A stretch of DNA of 63,332 nt from an uncultured Megasphaera sp. (GTDB lineage Bacteria > Bacillota > Negativicutes > Veillonellales > Megasphaeraceae), in NCBI GenBank assembly GCA_900540735.1, contig UQHB01000013.1, positions 1 to 63,332 on the forward strand, read 5' to 3'. Position 1 is the stretch's first letter; every line of letters starts with the position of its first letter. The notes under the pieces are model-generated. The model had not been told where the DNA came from and ran no database searches. It saw nothing but the letters and a program-made list of their open reading frames with translations. Below are positions 25,164 to 32,761 of this stretch, piece after piece. The position numbers and the translations under genes were made by a program.

Positions 25164-26542
25164 ATATCCCCCTCAGCGGCTATGGTGCGGACCTGACTTC
25201 GATGCTGCCAGTGCCACCAGCCATAATAAATACCCAAAGAGCAGGCAGTACAGCCCCACGTCAAGGGATAGACCCAGGCCACACCCGTTGCCGTCGTCTG
25301 CCACCAGAGGAACACGTGGAGTAAAGCCAGGCGGACGACACACATATTGACGAGGATAATGACCATGACAGCAAAGGTTTTCCCGATACCGCGCAAGGTT
25401 GCCCCAAATCCTTCTAAAAACATATAGAGCACATAGAAGGGATAGGTCACGAGAGCAATATTACTGCCTAAAGAAATGACTGCGTCTTCACTAGCAAAGA
25501 GCGAAAAAATAGGTTCTCGCGCAGCTAAGACTAACGCCGTCAAGACTGCCGTAATGGCTACACCTAGGGCAATGGCCACTTTCATGCCCTTATGGAGGCG
25601 CGTCAGATTGCCAATGCCCATATGCTGACTCGCAAAGACAGAGCACGCCTGCCCCATGGCCATAATGGGTAAGTAAATCAGATTTTCTACTTTAAAGTAC
25701 GCCGTAAAAGCAGCAATACTGATGATGCCTAAACCATTAATGCCACTTTGCACGAAGAGATTAGAAAACGTAATGACCATAGCCTGAATAGCTGCCGGAA
25801 CGCCGAGACGCAAGACTTCTTTGGTCACCTTCATATCACAAGCAATGCGCCGTACGCGCAAGGCATAGTCCGTCCGGAGATGACAGAGATGATAAATGAC
25901 GAGACCAGCTGCAACCGTCTGCGAGCAGACTGTCGTGATGGCTGATCCGGCAATGCCCCAACCGCAGACACCAATAAAGAAAGCGTTGCCTAAGACATTC
26001 ATGATGCCACCAATGGCTTGATACCATAAGGGCGATTTCGAATTGCCAAAGGCCCGTAAGATACCGGCCCCAATATTATAGGAGACCATGGAAAAAAGAC
26101 TTACCATATAAATGCGAATATATAAGAGAGCTTCGGCCATAATAGCTTCCGGTGTCTGAAGGCAGCGCAAAAAGATAGGTGCTAAGGCAATGCCGACAAT
26201 GGTGACGACGATGGCTAGAACCAGCGTCAAGGCGGCACTGCCGTGGATAATCCGCCGCAAGGCCCCTTCGTCTTGCCGGGCAAAGGCCTTGGCTGTAAGG
26301 ATGCTAATACCTATGCTCAGGCCCGTAAAAAAGCCAACCATACAGGTTACGATGAGGCTGCTTGCCCCGACGGCGGCGGCCGCATTAGTGCCGACTAAGG
26401 TCGCGACGAACATGACATCGACGGTGTTATAAAGTTGCTGGACGACACTGCTTCCTAAAAAGGGCAACGCAAAGCGAATAAGCGACGGCGCAATAGGGCC
26501 ACTCGTGAGGACTACGCCAGCAGCATTCTTCATGACTGCCAT
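25160..26542 (-). CDS. MATE family efflux transporter
   Basis: A 460-residue protein with about 12 membrane helices in two pseudo-repeats. The N-terminal stretch PSLIRFALPFLGSSVVQQLYNTVDVMFV is typical of MATE/DinF proteins. These export organic cations or other small molecules using a Na+ or H+ gradient. The gene overlaps the methyltransferase stop by 13 bp and the permease start by 4 bp, so it is embedded in an import operon. That placement suggests export of a compound later re-imported by the ABC system; this is inference. Confidence 0.92.
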   Translation of the reverse strand: MAVMKNAAGVVLTSGPIAPSLIRFALPFLGSSVVQQLYNTVDVMFVATLVGTNAAAAVGASSLIVTCMVGFFTGLSIGISILTAKAFARQDEGALRRIIHGSAALTLVLAIVVTIVGIALAPIFLRCLQTPEAIMAEALLYIRIYMVSLFSMVSYNIGAGILRAFGNSKSPLWYQAIGGIMNVLGNAFFIGVCGWGIAGSAITTVCSQTVAAGLVIYHLCHLRTDYALRVRRIACDMKVTKEVLRLGVPAAIQAMVITFSNLFVQSGINGLGIISIAAFTAYFKVENLIYLPIMAMGQACSVFASQHMGIGNLTRLHKGMKVAIALGVAITAVLTALVLAAREPIFSLFASEDAVISLGSNIALVTYPFYVLYMFLEGFGATLRGIGKTFAVMVIILVNMCVVRLALLHVFLWWQTTATGVAWVYPLTWGCTACSLGIYYGWWHWQHRSQVRTIAAEGDI

Positions 26543-27318
26543 TCTTTCACAGCGTGCACCATGAACATAGGTGTCGAACTATTGTTGATGCACTGCGTTT
26601 CATCCCACACGGTCTGCCAAATCGTTTCATCAATGGACACGGCCATATCGAGAGCCGTCAAGACGCGGTCGTCCCACTGAGGCCGCATCAACGCCGATAA
26701 GGGAGCATCAGCCGCAATGGCTTCCATCGCCGGAATGTCGGTACCGTCCGTTTCATTGGCCACGCCTGCGTCTTTAATGGCCTGCCGGTCTGCTTCGTAC
26801 CCTTGACGCGCAGCGTCATCATACAAGTAGCGATACCAGTTCGCATCAAAATTTAAGAGTAAACCCTTCGGCTTTAAGACGCGCGTCCATTCAGCATAGG
26901 CCTTTTCCGGATGGGGCAAATTCCAGGTCAAATTACGGCTCACCACAACATCAAAGGACGCATCAGCAAAGGTCATAGCTTCGGCATTCATTTGCTGGAA
27001 CGAAATAGCGTTGCCTAAGGTCCCGGCGTTGGCTCTGGCCTGGTCTAACATAGACTCTGTATAGTCTACAGCTGTGACGTTATAGCCAAGTTCAGCTAAG
27101 AGAATAGCAAAGAACCCCGGCCCCGTACCGACATCGAGGACGCGAATCGTTTCCGGTTGGCGGTCTGGAAATTGCTTCGTAATACATTCTTTAAAGAGAT
27201 TGCGCCAAATGTCATGCTGGGCCGATGCTAACTGTCCTTGATGGACCGTCGCGTACGACGGAGCCCGATTCGTCCAGTATGCTTTATTTTTCGTCTCGTA
27301 TGTTGTCGCTGTTTCCAT
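26530..27318 (-). CDS. Class I SAM-dependent methyltransferase
   Basis: A 262-residue protein with motif I VLDVGTGPGFFA, motif II VTAVDYTESMLDQA and a VVSRNLTWNLPHPEKA post-motif region. It belongs to the Methyltransf_11/25 group; the substrate cannot be read from sequence. It is the first gene of the operon, directly behind a promoter-like region with a long dyad and AGGAGG. Coupling to a MATE exporter and a nickel/peptide importer suggests it modifies a small molecule handled by those transporters, or that it detoxifies one. Confidence 0.88.
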   Translation of the reverse strand: METATTYETKNKAYWTNRAPSYATVHQGQLASAQHDIWRNLFKECITKQFPDRQPETIRVLDVGTGPGFFAILLAELGYNVTAVDYTESMLDQARANAGTLGNAISFQQMNAEAMTFADASFDVVVSRNLTWNLPHPEKAYAEWTRVLKPKGLLLNFDANWYRYLYDDAARQGYEADRQAIKDAGVANETDGTDIPAMEAIAADAPLSALMRPQWDDRVLTALDMAVSIDETIWQTVWDETQCINNSSTPMFMVHAVKEWQS

Positions 27319-27361
27319 ATTGATATCCTCCTTAGGAGCAACTTTTCGTGATACATTTATT

Positions 27362-27400
27362 CTTATACGTATTATACAAGAAATTCCGTATACATATAAG
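27362..27400 (-). promoter_or_regulatory. Promoter with overlapping long dyad, methyltransferase-MATE-ABC operon
   Basis: CTTATACGTAT (27362-27372) and ATACATATAAG (27390-27400) form an 11-17-11 inverted repeat with one mismatch. A TATAAT -10 lies inside it on the minus strand, with a weak TTATAT -35 at 17-bp spacing. The dyad covers both promoter elements, as a repressor operator would. It does not match the E. coli NikR consensus. Confidence 0.5.
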
Positions 27401-27420
27401 CTCCCTAGGGGGATAGAAAT

Positions 27421-27852
27421 TTAAATTTTTAAAAGTTGAGACTCACCGATAATGGTAATACCCATGACTTTTAAGGATTCTGCAGCAACTCCATCGCCAG
27501 CGACGAGAGTCCGCGTAAAGGTGCCGTCATAGATTCGTCCACTGCCACAGGACGGACTCTTCTCTTTTAAAATAGCACAAGGACAGTGAAATTTCCGGGC
27601 TAACTCGCACGCTGTCTGCGCGCCTTGGGCGTATTGAGCCGTTACGTCTCTGCCATCTTGCGTTAGGACGCGCGCACCGCATCGTTCGGCTGGCGGCCGT
27701 GGTGTGGCCAGACCCCCAGCCTGTTCGGGACAAATGGGAATAAGATGGATGTCCTCACGCTGCAGGAGCTCGGCAACGCCTTCATAGGTCTTGACCTTGC
27801 CGTCGTAGCGGCAGTAGAGCCCTAAGAGACAGGCACTGATGAGTATATTCAT
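27421..27852 (-). CDS. DUF523 family protein
   Basis: A 143-residue protein with the DUF523 hallmarks: N-terminal ILISACLLGLYCRYDG, then CPEQAGGLATPRPPAE, then CAILKEKSPSCGSGRIYDGTF. The conserved Cys residues suggest metal or sulfur chemistry, but the family has no assigned function. It lies downstream of the infC-rpmI-rplT terminator and upstream of the dyad promoter; it is probably monocistronic. Confidence 0.88.
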   Translation of the reverse strand: MNILISACLLGLYCRYDGKVKTYEGVAELLQREDIHLIPICPEQAGGLATPRPPAERCGARVLTQDGRDVTAQYAQGAQTACELARKFHCPCAILKEKSPSCGSGRIYDGTFTRTLVAGDGVAAESLKVMGITIIGESQLLKI

Positions 27853-27875
27853 AGGCCCTCCTTTTAAATTTACGT

Positions 27876-27909
27876 AAAAAAAATCACTGCATGAAGTCCA
27901 TGCAGTGAT
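27876..27909 (-). terminator. Intrinsic terminator after rplT
   Basis: Perfect 11-bp stem ATCACTGCATG / CATGCAGTGAT with a five-base loop and seven Us on the minus strand. Confidence 0.92.
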
Positions 27910-27923
27910 TAAATTCAGTATTC

Positions 27924-28274
27924 TTACTGAGCTTTAGCAACTTCTACGAGTTTTGCAAAAGCAGCTGCGTCGTTGACAGCAAGGTCAGCGAGCATTTTAC
28001 GGTTGACGATAACGCCAGCTTTCGTAAGACCACAGATGAAACGGCTGTAGCTGAGTCCCTGAGCGCGAGTTGCAGCGTTGATACGAGCAATCCATAATTT
28101 ACGGAATTCGCGTTTTTTAGCACGACGGTCACGACGAGCATAGAATAATGCTTTCATGACGGATTCGTTAGCTTTTTTGAAGAGACGGCTACGAGTGCCG
28201 CGATAGCCTTTTGCTAATTTTAAGATTTTTTTATGACGAGCGTGTGCAGTAACGCCAACTTTAATTCTAGCCAT
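27924..28274 (-). CDS. rplT: 50S ribosomal protein L20
   Basis: 116 residues with the L20 N-terminus ARIKVGVTAHARHKKILKLAKGYRG and the FICGLTKAGVIVNRKMLADLA C-terminal half. It binds 23S rRNA early in 50S assembly and in Firmicutes represses its own operon. It is the last gene of infC-rpmI-rplT. Confidence 0.98.
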   Translation of the reverse strand: MARIKVGVTAHARHKKILKLAKGYRGTRSRLFKKANESVMKALFYARRDRRAKKREFRKLWIARINAATRAQGLSYSRFICGLTKAGVIVNRKMLADLAVNDAAAFAKLVEVAKAQ

Positions 28275-28310
28275 TATGTCATTCCTCCAACTTTAGTATC
28301 GACGATTCTA

Positions 28311-28508
28311 TTAGATATACGGGCACATTCTGCGAACAGATTCAGAGAACTGTTTGGAAACGAGCGTAGCTTTTCTGAGGTTACGTTTACGTTTCGGGGA
28401 TTTAGACTCGAGAATATGGCTCTTATACGGTTTCATGCGTTTGAATTTACCAGTACCAGTCGTGGTGAAACGTTTTGCAGCAGCGCTGCGGGTTTTTAAT
28501 TTCGGCAT
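28311..28508 (-). CDS. rpmI: 50S ribosomal protein L35
   Basis: 65 residues, normal length, with MPKLKTRSAAAKRFTTTGTGKFKR and the Lys/Arg-rich core typical of L35. It sits between infC and rplT in the standard order. Confidence 0.98.
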   Translation of the reverse strand: MPKLKTRSAAAKRFTTTGTGKFKRMKPYKSHILESKSPKRKRNLRKATLVSKQFSESVRRMCPYI

Positions 28509-28525
28509 AATACATACTCCTCCTG

Positions 28526-29041
28526 TTATTTCGCTTTCACAGCAGCAATGACCATAGTCATATTTCTGCCTTCGATTTTAGGTTCTTTTTCTATACGGGC
28601 TACGTCTTTCAGTTCATCAGCAAAACGCATCAGCAAGCTTTGGCCCAGTTCGGGGTGGCTCATTTCGCGACCACGGAACATGATGGTAACTTTGACTTTG
28701 CTGCCCTCGCCTAAGAAACGCTGTGCCGCTTTCATTTTGACGTAGAAATCATGGTCTTCAATGTTGGGCCGTAATTTCACTTCTTTCAGCGTCAAGACTT
28801 TCTGTTTCTTCTTGGCTTCTTTTTCCCGCTTTTGCTGTTCATAACGGTATTTCCCATAGTTCATAATACGGCATACCGGCGGTTTACCACCCGGTGCGAC
28901 TTCGACTAAGTCTAAGTGGCGTTCTTCGGCGATTTGCCGAGCAGACCGGATAGACATAACACCGAGCTGTTCGTTCGATTCGCTGACCACGCGGACTTCA
29001 CGGGCTCTGATTTGTTCATTGATACGTAATTCCTTACTAAT
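28526..29041 (-). CDS. infC: Translation initiation factor IF-3, with AUU start
   Basis: 171 residues when begun at ATT (29041-29039), seven bases after GGAGGTG. This adds the usual IF-3 N-terminus (ISKELRINEQIRAREVRV) to the shorter frame beginning at the GTG at 28990. IF-3 binds the 30S subunit and enforces initiator-codon fidelity. An AUU start is the classical device by which IF-3 represses its own translation. The C-terminal domain has KVTIMFRGREMSHPELG. It is the first gene of infC-rpmI-rplT. Confidence 0.95.
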   Translation of the reverse strand: MSKELRINEQIRAREVRVVSESNEQLGVMSIRSARQIAEERHLDLVEVAPGGKPPVCRIMNYGKYRYEQQKREKEAKKKQKVLTLKEVKLRPNIEDHDFYVKMKAAQRFLGEGSKVKVTIMFRGREMSHPELGQSLLMRFADELKDVARIEKEPKIEGRNMTMVIAAVKAK

Positions 29042-29160
29042 TGTTGTTCACCTCCATAAAAAAAGAACGGATAGCATAACTATCCGCTCTTGTATCCCGT
29101 AGATGCAACCTTAGTAGCAACATGGCCTTGTAAGGTGAGAAGCGGATAGCTTCTGCTTTA
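29042..29160 (-). promoter_or_regulatory. infC-rpmI-rplT leader with attenuator (L20-leader type)
   Basis: A terminator hairpin, GAGCGGATAG/CTATCCGTTC with a U7 run (29058-29090), lies just before the Shine-Dalgarno. Upstream, CTATCCGCTTC (about 29140-29155 on the minus strand) is complementary to the terminator's 5' arm and also forms its own GAAGC/GCTTC hairpin, so alternative folds are possible. This matches Firmicutes IF3/L20 leaders that regulate by premature termination. Confidence 0.75.
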
Positions 29161-29218
29161 TTTTCAACAGCAATAATTATATCTTCTTTTGTCTTCTTTG
29201 TCAAGAAAAAAGAGGAAC

Positions 29219-29449
29219 TTATTTAACTTTTTCAAAACGGTATTCTTGTTCAGCCCAAGGATACTTTGCTTTGTCTACTTCGCTCATAAAATCTTTGAGC
29301 GGCCGTGCGTAGGTCTTCATCGTATCGTGCAAGGCTTTATAAATGACGAATTTTTCGCCTGTTTCTGTATGTTCTGCAATCGTAATAATCTGATAGGTAT
29401 TATTTTTAAAATGACGCCAAATTTCATTAGCTTTCGGTAATTCCCGCAT
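29219..29449 (-). CDS. DUF1653 family protein
   Basis: 76 residues covering one DUF1653 domain: WRHFKNNTYQIITIAEHTETGE, then VIYKALHD, then YARPLKDFMSEVD. These are small SH3-like beta proteins of unknown function, usually stand-alone. It is monocistronic between the infC leader and dgt. Confidence 0.88.
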   Translation of the reverse strand: MRELPKANEIWRHFKNNTYQIITIAEHTETGEKFVIYKALHDTMKTYARPLKDFMSEVDKAKYPWAEQEYRFEKVK

Positions 29450-29517
29450 GCCTATTCCCTCCTAAAATGATGTAACTTAATGATGTTATATTATATCATG
29501 AATTAACGTAAATGTCG

Positions 29518-30762
29518 TCAAAAAGTAGTCAATTCATCAAAGATTTTTTCAGCATACGTGTCGGTCATACCGGCAATATAATCGATGCACGCCAGACGGT
29601 AGTCATGCCCGCCTTTTTCTATACAATACATTATATGGTTACCAAAGGCGTTGCCAAAAGTATCTTCCTTGTAAGCCGCGCGGCCTATATCAGAGAATTT
29701 CCGCAGTCGTTCTTGGAAATGCTTCCCTAAGGTCGGATAGTCTTCCTCCATTTCTTGGAGCCGTGCCAGCGTCCGTGTGCCGTCGTACCCTTCTTTGAGG
29801 GTATTATAAATAGACTCAATAATCAATTTGGCGTAGGCCCGATAGACAGCGAGCCGCTTACTATGGTAAATGTACTTGTAGTTAAACTGCATAATGTCAT
29901 TCATGAGCTGGCCGTAGTCAGGCGATAACTGCAACCCCGTCTCAGGCGTACTGTGGGCGCACAAGTCCGTTACGAGGCGGTACATAATGGCCGTGTTGCT
30001 CACGGACTGAATCTGTTCATGGAACCGGTCTTGGAGCATTTCTTTGAGGGTTTGCAAAGGCGCGCCGTCTTCGGTTAAGATGCGCAACCGTATAGCATCT
30101 TCAATATCCCGGCCTAAGTAGGCGATTTTATCGGAAATCTTGACGACGCATCCTTCCCACGTGTACGGCTCATACTGACTGGGCCGCGTAATCTCACTGA
30201 GGGGCATAGCTTCGTCCCGCGGCCGCAGAATATGCTGGCGCACTTCGCCGCAATGGCTAATAATGCCGTCCCGGACGGCGTACGTAAGCATCAAGTTTTG
30301 CGTCTTCCCTGTTGGGTCTAAGAGTGTTTCCATATCGTCGACGACGCGCAACCCTTGCTGTTCATGCCAAAAGGACTGGCCTAATTCGGCTTGGCAAATA
30401 GTCCGCAAAATACTTTCGCCTACATGGCCAAAGGGCGAATGCCCAATGTCGTGGCCATTGGCAATGGCGTTAATCAGCTCCGTATTTAAGCCCAAATACC
30501 GACCAATAGTGCAGCTTACCGAAGCCACTTGGGTCACGTGATCCATGCGCGTAGAAATATGGTCGTTCTTTGTCGTAAAGAAGACTTGGGTCTTATGTTT
30601 TAAGCGGCTATACGCCGTCGAGTGGATAATGCGCGTGTAGTCCCGTTCAAATTCAGATCGAAAATCACCGGGCCGATGATAGAGGCCTCCATGGCGCGCA
30701 ATGGCTTGGGGCCAATGGGGATGCCTTGGGGCCATGCGCACACACTTAAAAGACTGTTCCAT
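29518..30762 (-). CDS. dgt: Deoxyguanosinetriphosphate triphosphohydrolase-like protein
   Basis: A 414-residue HD-family enzyme hydrolysing dNTPs (typically dGTP) to the nucleoside and tripolyphosphate. The metal-binding His and Asp residues lie in STRMDHVTQVA and IANGHDIGHSPFGHVGE, with the later Asp in VVKISDKIAYLGRDIEDA. The length fits the ~400-residue bacterial subgroup rather than E. coli Dgt (~505). It follows the VTT protein by 9 bp, probably in one operon. Confidence 0.92.
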   Translation of the reverse strand: MEQSFKCVRMAPRHPHWPQAIARHGGLYHRPGDFRSEFERDYTRIIHSTAYSRLKHKTQVFFTTKNDHISTRMDHVTQVASVSCTIGRYLGLNTELINAIANGHDIGHSPFGHVGESILRTICQAELGQSFWHEQQGLRVVDDMETLLDPTGKTQNLMLTYAVRDGIISHCGEVRQHILRPRDEAMPLSEITRPSQYEPYTWEGCVVKISDKIAYLGRDIEDAIRLRILTEDGAPLQTLKEMLQDRFHEQIQSVSNTAIMYRLVTDLCAHSTPETGLQLSPDYGQLMNDIMQFNYKYIYHSKRLAVYRAYAKLIIESIYNTLKEGYDGTRTLARLQEMEEDYPTLGKHFQERLRKFSDIGRAAYKEDTFGNAFGNHIMYCIEKGGHDYRLACIDYIAGMTDTYAEKIFDELTTF

Positions 30763-30771
30763 GTTTTCACC

Positions 30772-31446
30772 TCACTTCCGCTTTCGATAGCGGCGGTACA
30801 AGAGACAGACCACTAAGGTCACAACGGCTAATATACAAAAGCGCGTGCCATGTTCGCTAAAGCGCAATAAATCATGGCCCAGCCAAACTTCAATGCCTAC
30901 AGACGGGACTTTGCCCATGAGAGTCGCCAAGAAATGATTGCGCGACGTAACGGCACTGACGGCGGCAATAGCCGTAATGACGACGTTTGGCGAATACGGA
31001 ATGGACCGCATAATAGTCATATTGCGGAGCGTACTATAGGACTTTACTTTTGCCGTGAGGCCCCGTCGTTCAATAAACCGCTGCGTACTCTGGCGAAATA
31101 AGAGGCGCATGACGTAAAAGCTCAGTTCTACACCAATGACTTCACCAAGCCACGAAACGACGAGCCCTGGCAAGAGACCAAAAATGACGCCGTTAACCGT
31201 AAGGAATGGAATAGACGGCAAACCCGTCACATTACACAAGGCAATCATAAAGACCGAAATAGCATAAGCCCAATAGCCAAAGGACGAGACGTACGCACTG
31301 AGGCCGTCTACATTCCCTTCCCACGTGAGCTTAATGAGGGTGCTGAAAAATCCCGGAATGGTCACGTGAATCCAGTAGAGCACGCCTGCCAAAATGACGA
31401 GTACCGCCGTTTTGACCGTTATATTATATACTGTATGTTTCTTCAT
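30772..31446 (-). CDS. TVP38/TMEM64 (VTT domain) family membrane protein
   Basis: A 224-residue inner-membrane protein with about five helices. The VTT core GLPSIPFLTVNGVIFGLLPGLVVSWLGEVIGVELSFYV includes the G-rich re-entrant segment and GEVIG motif. VTT/DedA-superfamily proteins are implicated in lipid scrambling or transport. It sits between an unknown gene (16 bp upstream) and dgt. Confidence 0.88.
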   Translation of the reverse strand: MKKHTVYNITVKTAVLVILAGVLYWIHVTIPGFFSTLIKLTWEGNVDGLSAYVSSFGYWAYAISVFMIALCNVTGLPSIPFLTVNGVIFGLLPGLVVSWLGEVIGVELSFYVMRLLFRQSTQRFIERRGLTAKVKSYSTLRNMTIMRSIPYSPNVVITAIAAVSAVTSRNHFLATLMGKVPSVGIEVWLGHDLLRFSEHGTRFCILAVVTLVVCLLYRRYRKRK

Positions 31447-31462
31447 AACCCATCCTTCCTCG

Positions 31463-32071
31463 TTATCGCTGCTGTTTGCGGTTCTCCTCTAAGGACTGAG
31501 CAGCCCGTTCTAGATTAATGCGGTCACTTTCCCGTTCGGCTACGTCGACGCCAAGGCGCGTTTTCGCTTCTTTCTTAATGAGTTTGTATAACCCTTCCGG
31601 GAAAGCATCGACATGGGTCGTTACGCCTCGTGGGAAGACCGCTTCCTTTTCCAGCGTATATCCCTCCGGATAGAGCCGGGAAATGCGCGGATGATACATA
31701 TCTAAATAGAGATAATCTACGAATTGGCCGCTGACATTGACCAGTTCGAACACATCGACGTGGCCAATGGTTTTATATTTATGGAAAAAGACCATGGACC
31801 CTGTGGCGCGCAGGCGCAGGCGCGATAAATACGTAATTTCCCCAAAGGGCCCGTTGACCGGGATAGGATTAGTCACAGCATGTCCAAAAGGGCCGGTCGC
31901 ACCGGTAACGACATCGCAATCTTCGCCGCCTGTGACGCGGTTCTTCAGGCTCTGTGGTAATTGTTCATTCTGTTTTTCCGGTGAATTAAATAAGGCCAAG
32001 GCCTCAGTATACATTTTTTCCGTTTTCGTCCGGTCTGCTTCTTGACCGAACCAGCTATTTAACATTCCCAT
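31463..32071 (-). CDS. Conserved-looking protein of unknown function
   Basis: 202 residues, no signal peptide or membrane segment, no family recognised. The middle contains short Gly-rich phrases (VTGATGPFGHAVTNPIPVNGPFGE) and a likely beta-sheet core; the C-terminus is charged and helical (residues ~160-202). A good promoter (TCGACA-17-TATAAT) and AAGGAGG precede it. It heads a probable operon with the VTT protein and dgt. A link to nucleotide or membrane homeostasis would be guesswork. Confidence 0.75.
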   Translation of the reverse strand: MGMLNSWFGQEADRTKTEKMYTEALALFNSPEKQNEQLPQSLKNRVTGGEDCDVVTGATGPFGHAVTNPIPVNGPFGEITYLSRLRLRATGSMVFFHKYKTIGHVDVFELVNVSGQFVDYLYLDMYHPRISRLYPEGYTLEKEAVFPRGVTTHVDAFPEGLYKLIKKEAKTRLGVDVAERESDRINLERAAQSLEENRKQQR

Positions 32072-32101
32072 AATACATTACATCCTCCTTGTATATATTC
32101 C

Positions 32102-32130
32102 ATTATAAGCTGTCCCGCAAAGGCTGTCGA
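32102..32130 (-). promoter_or_regulatory. Sigma-70-type promoter for the 202-residue protein-VTT-dgt operon
   Basis: On the minus strand TCGACA (32125-32130) and TATAAT (32102-32107) are separated by exactly 17 bp, ~30 bp before the ATG. This is one of the best promoter matches in the window. Confidence 0.75.
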
Positions 32131-32290
32131 GAATTCTTTACGCAATCCCTATAATTATTTTTTCTGCTTCTCTCGTAATTTACTTTCTGTATTGTTAGCC
32201 TTTCCCTAAAGAAAGCTAATGTTTTCTTAAAAAGTATGTGTCATATGATTTAAAATCATTCTTAGAGCGAAATAATGAGTAATCAGGCCG

Positions 32291-32319
32291 TTGTCTAAGC
32301 CATACTCCTTTGGTATGAT
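32291..32319 (+). promoter_or_regulatory. Promoter for the 27-residue membrane peptide gene
   Basis: TTGTCT (32291-32296) and TATGAT (32314-32319) are spaced by 17 bp, ~72 bp upstream of the small ORF's ATG. Within the gene-free stretch 32131-32390 I see nothing else except AT-rich sequence and a short palindrome, ATGATTTAAAATCAT, near 32238-32252. Confidence 0.6.
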
Positions 32320-32390
32320 AAAGATACAGAACGAGCAAGAACATACCGAAAAGTTTGTGTAAAAATGTACGATATAAAGGAGGAATTACT

Positions 32391-32474
32391 ATGAAAACGT
32401 GCATCTTCCACCCAACTATTATCTTGACCATTACGGCCATATTAGGCGTGACTTTTGTCATGACCTTCTTGTAA
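32391..32474 (+). CDS. 27-residue single-span membrane peptide (small ORF)
   Basis: ATG to TAA encodes 27 residues, starting MKTCIFHPTIILTITAIL and ending VMTFL. Nearly the whole peptide is one hydrophobic helix. AAAGGAGG lies 7 bp before the ATG and a consensus-like promoter lies upstream, so expression is credible. Size and form recall KdpF, CydX/CydS and type I toxin peptides, but no homologue is recognised and no partner gene is adjacent. No antisense RNA is evident, which weakens a toxin reading. Confidence 0.6.
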   Translation: MKTCIFHPTIILTITAILGVTFVMTFL

Positions 32475-32631
32475 TACTTAAAAATCTAAGTTATATTTCC
32501 AATCATGACTTTATGTTCATCTATTCTTATCTAGTTATGCCTTTACTGAAATAGATATACCCCATATGATTTTAAGTATTGCATATCTTCTGAATGATGA
32601 TTATTTGGCAACGGAAATATTCATTTTGCTC

Positions 32632-32668
32632 TTGCTTTTATTTGTGAAAAATTGTACTATATGTACAA
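32632..32668 (+). promoter_or_regulatory. Promoter and palindromic operator upstream of the first thiolase
   Basis: TTGCTT (32632-32637) and TACTAT (32655-32660) are spaced by 17 bp. The perfect palindrome TTGTACTATATGTACAA (32652-32668) overlaps the -10 and start site, where a repressor would block transcription. The rest of the gene-free stretch 32475-32761 is AT-rich with no other clear signal. Confidence 0.6.
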
Positions 32669-32761
32669 CGAGATTGTGAAAAGCAGAACTCATCAAGTTC
32701 GCCTCACCAATCCCTTGTAACGGATTTTATATACTAACGTAGTAGAAAGGTGGTTTTACCT

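Noticed and set aside
26530..27318. Methyltransferase as UbiE/MenG of quinone synthesis
   Set aside because: Only generic class I motifs are seen and no quinone genes are near; the transport operon context argues for another substrate.
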